From Mycobacterium sp. MYCO198283 (GTDB lineage: Bacteria > Actinomycetota > Actinomycetes > Mycobacteriales > Mycobacteriaceae), in the NCBI RefSeq assembly GCF_021213805.1, contig NZ_JAJQJI010000001.1:186001-250000 (forward strand): DNA of 64,000 bases, given 5' to 3'. The translations under genes and the position numbers were made by a program. Positions 16,518 through 25,899 of this stretch are shown here, one piece after another (position 1 is the first letter of the stretch; each line of letters begins with the position of its first letter). Under the pieces are notes generated by a model, which did not search any database, was not told where the DNA came from, and was given only the letters and a program-made list of their open reading frames with translations.

Positions 16518-17690
16518 TCAGCCGAGCGCCTGCTCCAGGTCGCCGATCAGGTCGCCGACCTCCTCGATGCCGACCGACAGCCGCACCAGGTCGTCGGGCA
16601 CCTCGAGCAGGGAGCCGGCGGTCGACGCGTGCGTCATCGCGCCGGGGTGCTCGATCAGCGACTCCACGCCGCCCAGCGACTCGGCGAGGATGAACACCTC
16701 GGTGCGGGCGCACAGCTCGCGCGCCGCGTCCGGACCGCCCGCCAGCCGCAGCGAGATCATGCCGCCGAAGCCACTCATCTGCCGCGCCGCGACGTCGTGG
16801 TTCGGGTGCTGCGGCAGCCCCGGATACAGCACCGTGCCGACCGCCGGGTGCTCGGCGAGGAACTCGGCGATGCGGGCCGCGTTCTCGCTGTGCCGCTGCA
16901 TGCGCAGCACCAGGGTCTTGAGGCCGCGGATCGTCAGGTAGGCGTCGAATGGGCTCGGCACGGCGCCGGCGCCGTTCTGCAGGAACGCGAACGCCGCGTC
17001 GAGCTCCTCGTCGCGGGTGAGCAGCGCCCCGCCGACCAGGTCGGAGTGCCCGCCGATGTACTTGGTCGTCGAGTGCAGGACGACGTCGGCGCCCAGCGTC
17101 AGCGGCTGCTGCAGCGCGGGCGAGGCGAAGGTGTTGTCGACGAGCACCTTCGCCGAGTGCCGGTGGCCGAGTTCGGCGATCGCCGCGATGTCGGCGACGG
17201 TCAGGATCGGGTTGGTCGGCGTCTCGACCCAGATGAGCTTGGTGGCGTCGGTCATCGCGTTCCGCACCGCGTCGAGGTCGGACTGCGGGGCGGGCGTGTA
17301 GCTGATGCCCCACTGCGTGAACACCTTGTCGATCAGCCGGAACGTGCCGCCGTAGGCGTCGTTGGGGATGACGACGTGGTCGCCGGGCCGCAGCATCGCC
17401 CGCAGCGCGCAGTCGGTGGCGGCCATGCCGGAGCCGAAGGCCCGGCCGTAGTCGGCGTCCTCGACCACGGCGAGCGACTCCTCCAGCGCGGTGCGGGTGG
17501 GGTTGCCGGTGCGGGCGTACTCGTAGCCGCCGCGCATGCCGCCGACCCCGTCCTGGGCGAACGTGGAACTGGCATAGATCGGGGTGTTGACGGCGCCGGT
17601 CGCCGGATCCGGGCGGTAGCCGGCGTGGATGGCGCGCGTGGCCAGGCCTTGCCAGCGATGGGCGTCGGTACGGCTGCGCTGCTCGCTCAT
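16518..17690 (-). CDS. metB: Cystathionine gamma-synthase
   Basis: MetB joins an activated homoserine with cysteine to form cystathionine, the forward transsulfuration step towards methionine. The 390-residue protein has the Cys/Met metabolism PLP-enzyme pattern: YEYARTGNPTRTALE near 56-70, the lysine motif HSTTKYIGGHSD with PLP-lysine Lys210, and the C-terminal SLGGVESLIEHP. Start at ATG 17690; an earlier in-frame ATG at 17729 was rejected because it overlaps the divergent promoter region. Cystathionine beta-synthase lies two genes away, so both transsulfuration directions are encoded locally, as in M. tuberculosis. Gamma-lyase activity is possible, since the two classes share this fold. Confidence 0.93.
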   Translation of the reverse strand: MSEQRSRTDAHRWQGLATRAIHAGYRPDPATGAVNTPIYASSTFAQDGVGGMRGGYEYARTGNPTRTALEESLAVVEDADYGRAFGSGMAATDCALRAMLRPGDHVVIPNDAYGGTFRLIDKVFTQWGISYTPAPQSDLDAVRNAMTDATKLIWVETPTNPILTVADIAAIAELGHRHSAKVLVDNTFASPALQQPLTLGADVVLHSTTKYIGGHSDLVGGALLTRDEELDAAFAFLQNGAGAVPSPFDAYLTIRGLKTLVLRMQRHSENAARIAEFLAEHPAVGTVLYPGLPQHPNHDVAARQMSGFGGMISLRLAGGPDAARELCARTEVFILAESLGGVESLIEHPGAMTHASTAGSLLEVPDDLVRLSVGIEEVGDLIGDLEQALG

Positions 17691-17734
17691 GGTTCTCGAG
17701 CCTACGGCGGGCCCCGGCAGGGTAGACATGACCC

Positions 17735-18937
17735 ATGCCCGCCGCGTCCGTCGACGATCTGCTCGACACCGACCACCTGCTCGCGCCCGAGGACCTGGAG
17801 TTGCGGGCCACCGTCCGCCGCTTCGGCGAACAGCGGCTGCGGCCGCACGTCGCCGAGTGGTTCGAGTCCGGTGAGATCCCGGTGCGCGAGCTCGCGACCG
17901 ACTTCGGGAAGCTCGGTCTGCTGGGCATGCACCTGCAGGGCTACGGCTGCGGCGGGTCGACCGCCACCGCCTACGGGCTGGTGTGCCAGGAGCTCGAGGC
18001 CGTCGACAGCGGGCTGCGCAGCCTGGTGTCGGTGCAGGGCTCGCTGGCGATGTTCGCGATCCACCACCACGGCAGCGAGGAGCAGCGGCAACAGTGGCTG
18101 CCCGGCATGGCGACCGGCGAGACCATCGGCTGCTTCGGGCTCACCGAGCCGGACTTCGGGTCCAATCCGGGCGGCATGCGCACGACGGCGCGCCGCGACG
18201 GGTCCGACTGGATCCTCAACGGCGCGAAGATGTGGATCACCAACGGCTCGGTGGCCGACGTGGCGGTGGTCTGGGCCCGCGCCGACGAAGTTCCGGGCGA
18301 GCGCAGCGACGGGAAGCGAGGCACGGTGCTGGGATTCGTCGTGCCGACCGACACCCCCGGCTTCTCCGCGCGGGAGATGACGCACAAGCTGTCGCTGCGG
18401 GCGTCGGTCACCAGCGAGCTGTCCCTCGACGACGTCCGGCTGCCCGACGACGCGCGGCTACCCGGCGCGCAGGGTCTCAAGGCGCCGCTGAGCTGTCTGT
18501 CCGAGGCGCGCTTCGGCATCGTGTTCGGCGCGGTGGGCGCCGCCCGCGACTGCCTGACGGCGGCGCTCGACTACGTCGGCACGCGCGAGGTGTTCGACAA
18601 GCCGCTCGCCGGCTACCAGCTCACCCAGGCCAAGATCGCCGACATGGCCGTCGAGCTGGCGAAGGCGCAACTGCTCGCGCTGCACCTGGGACGGCTCAAG
18701 GACAGCGGCCGCATCCAGCCGCACCAGGTCAGCGTCGGCAAGCTGAACAACGTCCGCGAGGCGCTCGAGATCGCGCGGCAGTGCCGGACGCTGCTGGGCG
18801 CCAACGGCATCACGCTCGACTATCCGGTGCTGCGCCACGCGAACAACCTCGAGTCGGTGCTCACCTACGAGGGCACCTCCGAGGTGCACCAGCTGGTGGT
18901 GGGCGAGGCGCTCACCGGGGTCAGCGCCTTCCGCTGA
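17735..18937 (+). CDS. Glutaryl-CoA dehydrogenase-like acyl-CoA dehydrogenase
   Basis: A 400-residue FAD flavoenzyme of the acyl-CoA dehydrogenase family. The flavin-binding signature CFGLTEPDFGSNP and the C-terminal catalytic base Glu379 in TYEGTSEVH are present. The segments SLRASVTSELSL, LSEARFGIVFGAVGA and RHANNLESV track glutaryl-CoA dehydrogenase more closely than fatty-acyl-CoA dehydrogenases, so dehydrogenation and decarboxylation of glutaryl-CoA in lysine/tryptophan catabolism is the best guess. Between residues about 186 and 194 the gene contains a 19-nt repeated element in frame, encoding PGERSDGK, in a loop before a beta-strand. Divergent from metB with a 44-bp gap. Confidence 0.85.
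   Translation: MPAASVDDLLDTDHLLAPEDLELRATVRRFGEQRLRPHVAEWFESGEIPVRELATDFGKLGLLGMHLQGYGCGGSTATAYGLVCQELEAVDSGLRSLVSVQGSLAMFAIHHHGSEEQRQQWLPGMATGETIGCFGLTEPDFGSNPGGMRTTARRDGSDWILNGAKMWITNGSVADVAVVWARADEVPGERSDGKRGTVLGFVVPTDTPGFSAREMTHKLSLRASVTSELSLDDVRLPDDARLPGAQGLKAPLSCLSEARFGIVFGAVGAARDCLTAALDYVGTREVFDKPLAGYQLTQAKIADMAVELAKAQLLALHLGRLKDSGRIQPHQVSVGKLNNVREALEIARQCRTLLGANGITLDYPVLRHANNLESVLTYEGTSEVHQLVVGEALTGVSAFR
18295..18313 (+). repeat. 19-nt GAGCG-n-AGCGACGGG element inside the acyl-CoA dehydrogenase gene
   Basis: GGGCGAGCGCAGCGACGGG is the same element as at 6938, 12968 and 13000, with C at the variable tenth base. It lies in frame and encodes GERSDG in a likely surface loop. Confidence 0.75.
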
Positions 18938-18940
18938 CCC

Positions 18941-19837
18941 TCACGGCGTCGCGGGTGCCACCTGCCCGCGGCCGAGCGTGCGGTAGGCGTAGACGACGAA
19001 CAGCTGTGCCAGCGGCGCGGTCACCAGGACACCGACGCCGCAGAGCAGGATGCCGGCCGCGGACACCAGCCCGGCGAGCAGCCAGACCACGATGGAGCTG
19101 CCGAGGTTGTTCTTGACGACGTCGATGCTGGCCTTGATCGCATCGACCGGCGTCAGGTCGCGGTCCAGCAGCGCGAAAACCGTGAACTGCGCGAACACCG
19201 CCACCACGAGCCCCGGCACGATGCACAGCACGAAGCCGATCAGATAGGCGATGCCGACCAGCACGGTCGTCGCCAGGACGGCGCCCACCCGCCGGGGCCG
19301 CAGGAAGGAACCGAACGCCACGTCGCGGCCGTCGGCGATCCCGAGCAACCCGTTCAGATAGGCCGACTGCACCGCCGCGGCCGCCACGAAGATGGCGACC
19401 AGTCCGAGGACGAGCACGACGCCACCGGCGAGGCTCAGTTCGGTGATGTAGCTGCCCTGCAGGCCGTTCTCTGTCTCGACGTAGGTGGTGTGGGTGTCCG
19501 GGGACAGGGCACGCACGACCAGCTGCAGCACGAACTGGCAGGCGACCAGCGCCAGGCCGAGCAGCAGCGGGACGAGGATCAGCGGCGCCGCGTGCTTGCG
19601 GAACATGTGCCAGGCCCAGGAGAAGCCGGCGCCGATGTCGAATGCTCCCGGTGGCGGATAGCCGCCCGGAGGTCCGTAACCGTGCGAGGTGTAGCCCCCG
19701 TACGGCGGCGGATATCCGCCGGGCGGCGGCGGGTAGCTACCCGGCGGCGGCGGGTAACTGCCCGGCGGCGGCGGGGGGTAACTGCCCGGGGGCGGCGGCG
19801 GGTAGCCGGGGGGCGGGCCTGGCGGTTGTTCGGTCAT
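18941..19837 (-). CDS. pra: Proline-rich antigen homologue Pra, membrane protein
   Basis: The 298-residue protein begins with about 65 residues of repeated Pro/Gly/Tyr units (such as PPPPPGSYPPPP). A DUF-type membrane domain follows, with roughly five to six hydrophobic segments from residue 80 to the end. The repeated N-terminus plus membrane domain matches the mycobacterial proline-rich antigen (Rv1078; leprosy 36-kDa antigen homologue), and its place next to cbs agrees. The N-terminus is encoded by imperfect tandem DNA repeats (about 19725-19815), a likely site of length variation. Function unknown; a role in membrane or lipid scaffolding is only a guess. Convergent with the dehydrogenase gene, three bases apart. 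Confidence 0.88.
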   Translation of the reverse strand: MTEQPPGPPPGYPPPPPGSYPPPPPGSYPPPPGSYPPPPGGYPPPYGGYTSHGYGPPGGYPPPGAFDIGAGFSWAWHMFRKHAAPLILVPLLLGLALVACQFVLQLVVRALSPDTHTTYVETENGLQGSYITELSLAGGVVLVLGLVAIFVAAAAVQSAYLNGLLGIADGRDVAFGSFLRPRRVGAVLATTVLVGIAYLIGFVLCIVPGLVVAVFAQFTVFALLDRDLTPVDAIKASIDVVKNNLGSSIVVWLLAGLVSAAGILLCGVGVLVTAPLAQLFVVYAYRTLGRGQVAPATP

Positions 19838-19924
19838 GGCTCCTCTTCCGGGCGTCGGGCCGTCGTCACTTCGTCGGAAACGGCCTCAACTTATCGCGGG
19901 CGGTCACGGCACGACGGTCGAAAC

Positions 19925-21331
<1,407 letters not shown>

Positions 21332-21364
21332 GCCCCCATCGTCTCAGGGGCGGCGACGGCGGTG

Positions 21365-22417
21365 CTACCCGGTCGCTTCGCGGATGTACTCGCCGATCTG
21401 GCGCAGCGATCGCCTCGCCTCGGGCACCGCCGGGGCGGCGATCTGGAAGACGTGCATCTGCCCCGGCCACACCCGGACCTCGACGGGCACGCCCGCCGCG
21501 GCGAGCCGGCGGGCCGCGAGCCGCGCGTCGTGCAGCAGCACCTCCGAGCCCGACACGTGGATCAACGTCCGCGGCAGACCCGGCTCGATGTGGTCGAGCG
21601 GCTCGTAGACGTCCTCGGGTGCGCCGTCGACGATGCGCTTGGCCGCCGCCTGCGCGATCAGCTCGACGAAGGCGTCGAACGCCCGCGCCGGGAACATGGC
21701 GTCGGTGCGCATGTTCGGGTGGGCGTGCTTGGGCTCCTTGGCCAGCTGCATCAGCGGTGACATCGCCACCAGCGCGGCCGGGTGCTCGCCTTCGGCGTTG
21801 AGCCGTTCGGCGAGCGCGAGACCCAGGTAGCCGCCCGCCGAGTCGCCGGCGAGCACGATCTGGTCGGGCTCGTAGCCGCGCAGCCGCAGCCAGCGGTAGG
21901 CGTCGTGACAGTCGTCGAGCGCCTGTCCCACCGAGTGCTTGGGCAGCATCCGGTAGTTGGGCACCAGCACCGGCGTGTCGGCGAACCGCGACAGCGCCGT
22001 CACCAGCCGGGCGTGGGTGTTGACGCCGCAGGTGATGAACGCGCCGCCATGGAGGTACAGCACGACCCGCCGCCGGCCGTCGGCGGGAAGCACACCCGCC
22101 GCCCGGATCAGCGCGGCGTTGCAGTGCGGCAGGCCGATGGTGGCCCGGACGGTGCCCGGCACCGGTCCGATGAGTTTGCAGACCATGTCGAGCATGCCCC
22201 ACGGCCACGGCACGTTCGGAAGGTAGCTGCCGATCCCCAGGGTCGGCTTGATGGTGAGGGTCGCGGCGAGCGCGGTCAGCCGCCCGGCCAGGCTGGGGCC
22301 GTCCTCGACGATCTCGACCGGTGCGTGGTCGCTGACCGAATACCGCCGCCGCCGCAACGCCGCCGTCGCGCCGATGGAGCCGCGCGGGGCACCGGATACC
22401 TTCCTCGGTGTCGTCAT
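21365..22417 (-). CDS. lipU: HSL-type lipase/esterase LipU
   Basis: A 350-residue alpha/beta-hydrolase of the hormone-sensitive-lipase group. The oxyanion motif LHGGAF begins at about residue 122. The nucleophile elbow GDSAGG has Ser193. The late pair is Asp in the SGSEVLLHDAR region and His in the GQMHVFQ segment. The first ~75 residues form a cap-like extension, longer than M. tuberculosis LipU (297 residues) as I recall. Start at ATG 22417 after AGGAG. No signal peptide is seen. Likely acts on short- to medium-chain acyl esters in the cytosol; the natural substrate is unknown. The 184-bp divergent gap to the next gene holds its promoter. Confidence 0.88.
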   Translation of the reverse strand: MTTPRKVSGAPRGSIGATAALRRRRYSVSDHAPVEIVEDGPSLAGRLTALAATLTIKPTLGIGSYLPNVPWPWGMLDMVCKLIGPVPGTVRATIGLPHCNAALIRAAGVLPADGRRRVVLYLHGGAFITCGVNTHARLVTALSRFADTPVLVPNYRMLPKHSVGQALDDCHDAYRWLRLRGYEPDQIVLAGDSAGGYLGLALAERLNAEGEHPAALVAMSPLMQLAKEPKHAHPNMRTDAMFPARAFDAFVELIAQAAAKRIVDGAPEDVYEPLDHIEPGLPRTLIHVSGSEVLLHDARLAARRLAAAGVPVEVRVWPGQMHVFQIAAPAVPEARRSLRQIGEYIREATG

Positions 22418-22601
22418 GGGAACGCTCCTACGCCGTTGTAGTGCCGGTTGGGTGCGCGAACCATGCCGCACTGCTCCGGGTGGATCCAGGTTGACAGTCA
22501 GCTACGTGTTCGACAATCGACAGCGGTGCATTCGCCCTCCATCCGAGACCCGGCCGTAATCGCTCGGGAATATCCGGCGAACGGAGAACTAAACTTACGG
22601 C

Positions 22602-23573
22602 GTGGGGATTCGCGGACTGCACCAGACCACCGTCACCGCCACCGCCGTCGGCGCCCTGCTGTCGACGGGCACTGCGGCGGCGTTGCTGGGTGCGCGCAAT
22701 GTGCTCATCGGCCAGGCCGATCAGGCTCGCCGGGTCATCCCCGCCGCCTACGACGTGCCGCCGCGCGCCGACGGCGTGTACTCCCCCGGCGGCGGCCCCG
22801 TCGAGCGTTGGCAACGCAAGGTTCCGTTCGACCTGCACCTGATGGTCTTCGGCGACTCGACCGCCACCGGGTACGGCTGCCGCGACGCCGACGAGGTGCC
22901 GGGCGTCATCATCGCCCGCGGGCTCGCCGAGCAGTCCGGTAAGCGGATCCGGCTCTCCACCAAGGCGATCGTCGGCGCCACGTCCTACGGGCTGTCCGGG
23001 CAGGTCGACGCCATGTTCGTGGCGGGACCGCCGCCCGACGCCGCGGTGATCATGATCGGCGCCAACGACGTCACGCGCCTGAACCCCGTCCGCGAGTCCG
23101 CCCGCCGGCTCGGCGCCGCGGTGCGGCGGCTGCGCGCCGCCGGGGCCGTGGTGGTCGTCGGCACCTGTCCGGACTTCGGGGTCATCACCGCCATCCCGCA
23201 GCCGCTGCGCACGGTCGCGCGCAGCCGTGGCCTGCGGCTCGCCCGGGCGCAGGCGGCGGCCGTGCGGGCCGAGGGCGGCGTCCCGGTGCCGTTCGCCGAC
23301 CTGCTCGCACCGGAGTTCCACAAGGCCCCCGACCTGCTGTTCTCCGACGACATGTATCACCCCTCGGCGGCCGGCTACGGCCTGGCGGCCAGCCAGCTGC
23401 TGCCCGCGCTCTGCGACGCGCTCGGCGAGACCTCGGCGCACGGCGCGCCGGACGAGGCGCTGGAGACCCGTGCGGCCGACGTCAGCACCCTGCTCGCGAA
23501 GCTCGGCGGCGTCACCAAGCTGTGGCGTCGGACCACCGGGGTGCCCGCGCCGGTGCTGGGCCAGGCAGGCTAG
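22602..23573 (+). CDS. Exported SGNH/GDSL-family esterase (Rv1075c-like)
   Basis: GTG 22602 gives 323 residues. The N-terminus has a hydrophobic segment (residues about 12-30) that could be an uncleaved signal anchor. SGNH blocks are clear: block I MVFGDSTATG with nucleophile Ser86, block III GANDVT with the conserved Asn, and block V DMYHPSAAGY with the Asp and His. M. tuberculosis Rv1075c at the same position is a reported GDSL esterase. The divergent 184-bp gap upstream contains a perfect TTGACA at 22491, but a matching -10 is not convincing. fadA3 follows 33 bp downstream on the same strand. Confidence 0.88.
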   Translation: MGIRGLHQTTVTATAVGALLSTGTAAALLGARNVLIGQADQARRVIPAAYDVPPRADGVYSPGGGPVERWQRKVPFDLHLMVFGDSTATGYGCRDADEVPGVIIARGLAEQSGKRIRLSTKAIVGATSYGLSGQVDAMFVAGPPPDAAVIMIGANDVTRLNPVRESARRLGAAVRRLRAAGAVVVVGTCPDFGVITAIPQPLRTVARSRGLRLARAQAAAVRAEGGVPVPFADLLAPEFHKAPDLLFSDDMYHPSAAGYGLAASQLLPALCDALGETSAHGAPDEALETRAADVSTLLAKLGGVTKLWRRTTGVPAPVLGQAG

Positions 23574-23606
23574 CTTGGGCCTACCTGCGCCATCTGAGGA
23601 GTCACC

Positions 23607-24821
23607 ATGCCCGAAGCCGTCATCGTCGCCACCGCCCGCTCGCCGATCGGCCGGGCGAACAAGGGCTCGCTGGTGGACATGCGCCCCGACGACCTCGCCG
23701 CGCAGCTGGTGCGCGCCGTGCTGGACAAGGTGCCGGCCCTCGATCCCCGCGAGATCGACGACCTGATCATGGGCTGCGGCCAGCCCGCGGGCGAGTCCGG
23801 CTTCAACATCGGCCGGGCCGTCGCGGTGCAGCTGGGATACGACTTCCTGCCCGGCACCACCGTCAACCGGTACTGCTCGTCGTCGCTGCAGACCTCGCGG
23901 ATGGCGTTCCACGCGATCAAGGCCGGCGAAGGCCACGCGTTCATCTCCGCGGGCGTGGAGACGGTGTCGCGGTTCGCCAAGGGCAGCGCCGACGGCTGGC
24001 CCGACACCAAGAACCCGCTGTTCGCCGACGCGATGTCGCGCTCCGAGCAGGCCGCCGCGGGCGCCGACGAGTGGCACGATCCGCGCGAGGACGGCGCGCT
24101 GCCGGACGTCTACATCGCGATGGGCCAGACCGCCGAGAACGTCGCGCTGCACACCGGCATCAGCCGCGAGGACCAGGACCATTGGGGCGTGCGCAGCCAG
24201 AACCGCGCTGAGCAGGCCATCAACAACGGCTTCTTCGAGCGCGAGATCACGCCGGTGACGCTGCCCGACGGCACGGTCGTCTCGAAGGACGACGGCCCGC
24301 GGGCCGGCACCAGCTACGAGAAGATCAGCCAGCTCAAGCCGGTGTTCCGCCCCAACGGCACCGTCACCGCCGGCAACGCCTGCCCGCTCAACGACGGCGC
24401 CGCGGCGGTGGTGATCCTCTCCGACACCAAGGCCAAGGAGTTGGGGCTGACGCCGCTGGCCCGCATCGTGTCCACCGGCGTGTCCGGGCTGTCGCCGGAG
24501 ATCATGGGCCTGGGCCCCATCGAGGCGTCGAAGAAGGCGCTCGCCAACGCCGGCATGAGCATCGGCGACCTCGATCTCTACGAGATCAACGAGGCGTTCG
24601 CCGTGCAGGTGCTCGGCTCGGCCCGCGCGCTGGGCATGGACGAGGACAAGCTGAACGTCTCCGGCGGCGCCATCGCGCTCGGTCACCCGTTCGGCATGAC
24701 CGGCGCGCGGATCACCGCCACGCTGATCAACAACCTGCAGACCCATGACTTGCAGTTCGGGCTGGAGACCATGTGCGTCGGCGGCGGCCAGGGCATGGCG
24801 ATGATCATCGAGCGCCTCTAG
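23607..24821 (+). CDS. fadA3: Acetyl-CoA acetyltransferase (thiolase) FadA3
   Basis: A 404-residue thiolase with all three active-site elements: nucleophile Cys90 in NRYCSSS, His360 in GHPFGMTGAR and Cys390 in CVGGGQG. The NEAFA motif occurs in the linker before the C-terminal half. Thiolases cleave 3-ketoacyl-CoA in beta-oxidation or condense two acetyl-CoA units. Length and place agree with M. tuberculosis fadA3 (Rv1074c, 405 residues). GAGGAG precedes the ATG. Chain-length preference is not visible. A nested inverted repeat follows the stop. Confidence 0.94.
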   Translation: MPEAVIVATARSPIGRANKGSLVDMRPDDLAAQLVRAVLDKVPALDPREIDDLIMGCGQPAGESGFNIGRAVAVQLGYDFLPGTTVNRYCSSSLQTSRMAFHAIKAGEGHAFISAGVETVSRFAKGSADGWPDTKNPLFADAMSRSEQAAAGADEWHDPREDGALPDVYIAMGQTAENVALHTGISREDQDHWGVRSQNRAEQAINNGFFEREITPVTLPDGTVVSKDDGPRAGTSYEKISQLKPVFRPNGTVTAGNACPLNDGAAAVVILSDTKAKELGLTPLARIVSTGVSGLSPEIMGLGPIEASKKALANAGMSIGDLDLYEINEAFAVQVLGSARALGMDEDKLNVSGGAIALGHPFGMTGARITATLINNLQTHDLQFGLETMCVGGGQGMAMIIERL

Positions 24822-24837
24822 CAGTTTCTCGTGCGTT

Positions 24838-24911
24838 GAGTTTGCACACAGATCGCGATCTCGCGCGATTCCGCGATCTGGGCGCAAAGTCGATGCGCTC
24901 ATTGCAAACTC
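24838..24911. terminator. Nested inverted repeat between convergent genes
   Basis: Outer arms GAGTTTGCA (24838-24846) and TGCAAACTC (24903-24911) enclose inner arms CAGATCGCG (24849-24857) and CGCGATCTG (24872-24880). Both pairs are perfect. It lies after the fadA3 stop, and the right outer arm overlaps the last codons of the convergent gene. There is no T-run; it may act as a bidirectional terminator. Confidence 0.5.
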
Positions 24912-25747
24912 ACCTGCCGAGATTCGATCGCGGCGCGTACCCGCCGCAGGACGTCTGACCGTCGGTCCTCGGCCACGACGCGGACCACCGTCCAGCCGAG
25001 TTGCGCCAGCGTCTCGAGGCGACGGATGTCCTTGACGTATTGCCTGCGGTCGACCCGATGCTGATCACCGTCGTATTCGACGGCCACCATCCAGTTCTCC
25101 CAGCCCATGTCGAGGTAGGCGAAGAGTTGGCCGCCCGGCGTGCACACGGGGATCTGCGTCTGCGGTCGCGGCAGCCCGGCGTTCGTCAGCATCAGCCGTA
25201 GCCGGGTCTCGCGCGGCGACTGCGCTCCCGCGTCGACGAGCGTTAGCGCCCTTTCGAGGTGGCGGAGGCCGCGGCTATGGCGATGCTGCTGCGCGAGCTC
25301 GTGGACAGCAGCCGCATCGAAGCTCGTCGCGCGCGCCAACGCGTCGAGCCGGGCGACAGCTTCTTCCAGTCGTCCGCGCCGACCGAGGTCGAAAGCGGTG
25401 CGTAGTGGCGTTGTCACCGGGAGCCCTGCATGAATGCCCGTCTCACCGGGCTGCAGGACGGCGGCGTGGATCCGAATGCCGACCGGCGGTCGGCCACAGA
25501 CATGGATCAGCTCGACCGGTTCGTCGGGGTCGACCCACTGCGCGCCGTGCAACGCTGCCGCTGTGAGTCCGCCGACGACGCCACGTCGGCCCGACCACAG
25601 CCACCCGGCCATGGCGCGCTGGCGGAGCGTCAGCACTGCGTCAGCGGGCACGTACACGTTCGGGTAGACGGCGCGGAAGTTGGCTCGCAACTGGTGCTTG
25701 CGAACCCGGCCCGCGGCCAAGGCCTCGCTGCCGAGGAATGGCTCCAT
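24899..25747 (-). CDS. AbiEi-like winged-helix/DUF559 endonuclease-fold protein
   Basis: From ATG 25747 the product has 282 residues (ATG 25792 would add 15). The N-terminal third, with RVRKHQLRANFRAVYPNVYV and WLWSGRRGVVGGLTAAALHG, resembles the AbiEi-type antitoxin/regulator fold. The C-terminal ~100 residues, with AVEYDGDQHRVDRRQYVKD and a final hydrophobic GWTVVRV, match the DUF559/Vsr-like PD-(D/E)xK endonuclease fold. Such two-part proteins are common singletons in mycobacteria, and their role is unknown. No partner toxin gene adjoins it. It has its own ribosome-site-poor start, and the BI-1 terminator separates it from the upstream gene. Confidence 0.75.
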   Translation of the reverse strand: MEPFLGSEALAAGRVRKHQLRANFRAVYPNVYVPADAVLTLRQRAMAGWLWSGRRGVVGGLTAAALHGAQWVDPDEPVELIHVCGRPPVGIRIHAAVLQPGETGIHAGLPVTTPLRTAFDLGRRGRLEEAVARLDALARATSFDAAAVHELAQQHRHSRGLRHLERALTLVDAGAQSPRETRLRLMLTNAGLPRPQTQIPVCTPGGQLFAYLDMGWENWMVAVEYDGDQHRVDRRQYVKDIRRLETLAQLGWTVVRVVAEDRRSDVLRRVRAAIESRQVSLQ

Positions 25748-25850
25748 GGCCGCAGCCTGCGAACGCTTGCCGACGAGGCGCCGCGTTGACATGGCGCCCA
25801 GCGCGCGATCTGTGGATGAATCGCGCGCTGTGCGCAGACTCGCGGCAACG

Positions 25851-25883
25851 AAAAAGCCCGGCACCGCGACGGGTACCGGGCTT
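25851..25883 (-). terminator. Rho-independent terminator after the BI-1 gene
   Basis: On the minus strand AAGCCCGG (25883-25876) pairs perfectly with CCGGGCTT (25861-25854) and is followed by a run of five T residues ending at 25851. It starts 17 bases after the stop codon. This is the clearest intrinsic terminator in the window. Confidence 0.85.
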
Positions 25884-25899
25884 CTCGAAGCGGAGACCG

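Noticed and set aside
22491..22520. A SigA promoter with perfect TTGACA for the SGNH esterase
   Set aside because: The -35-like hexamer is present, but no TANNNT element follows at 16-19 bp, so it was not listed as a feature.
22428..24902. An 824-codon minus-strand frame opposite the SGNH esterase and fadA3
   Set aside because: Shadow of two well-supported plus-strand genes; His/Gly/Arg-rich with no recognisable domain.
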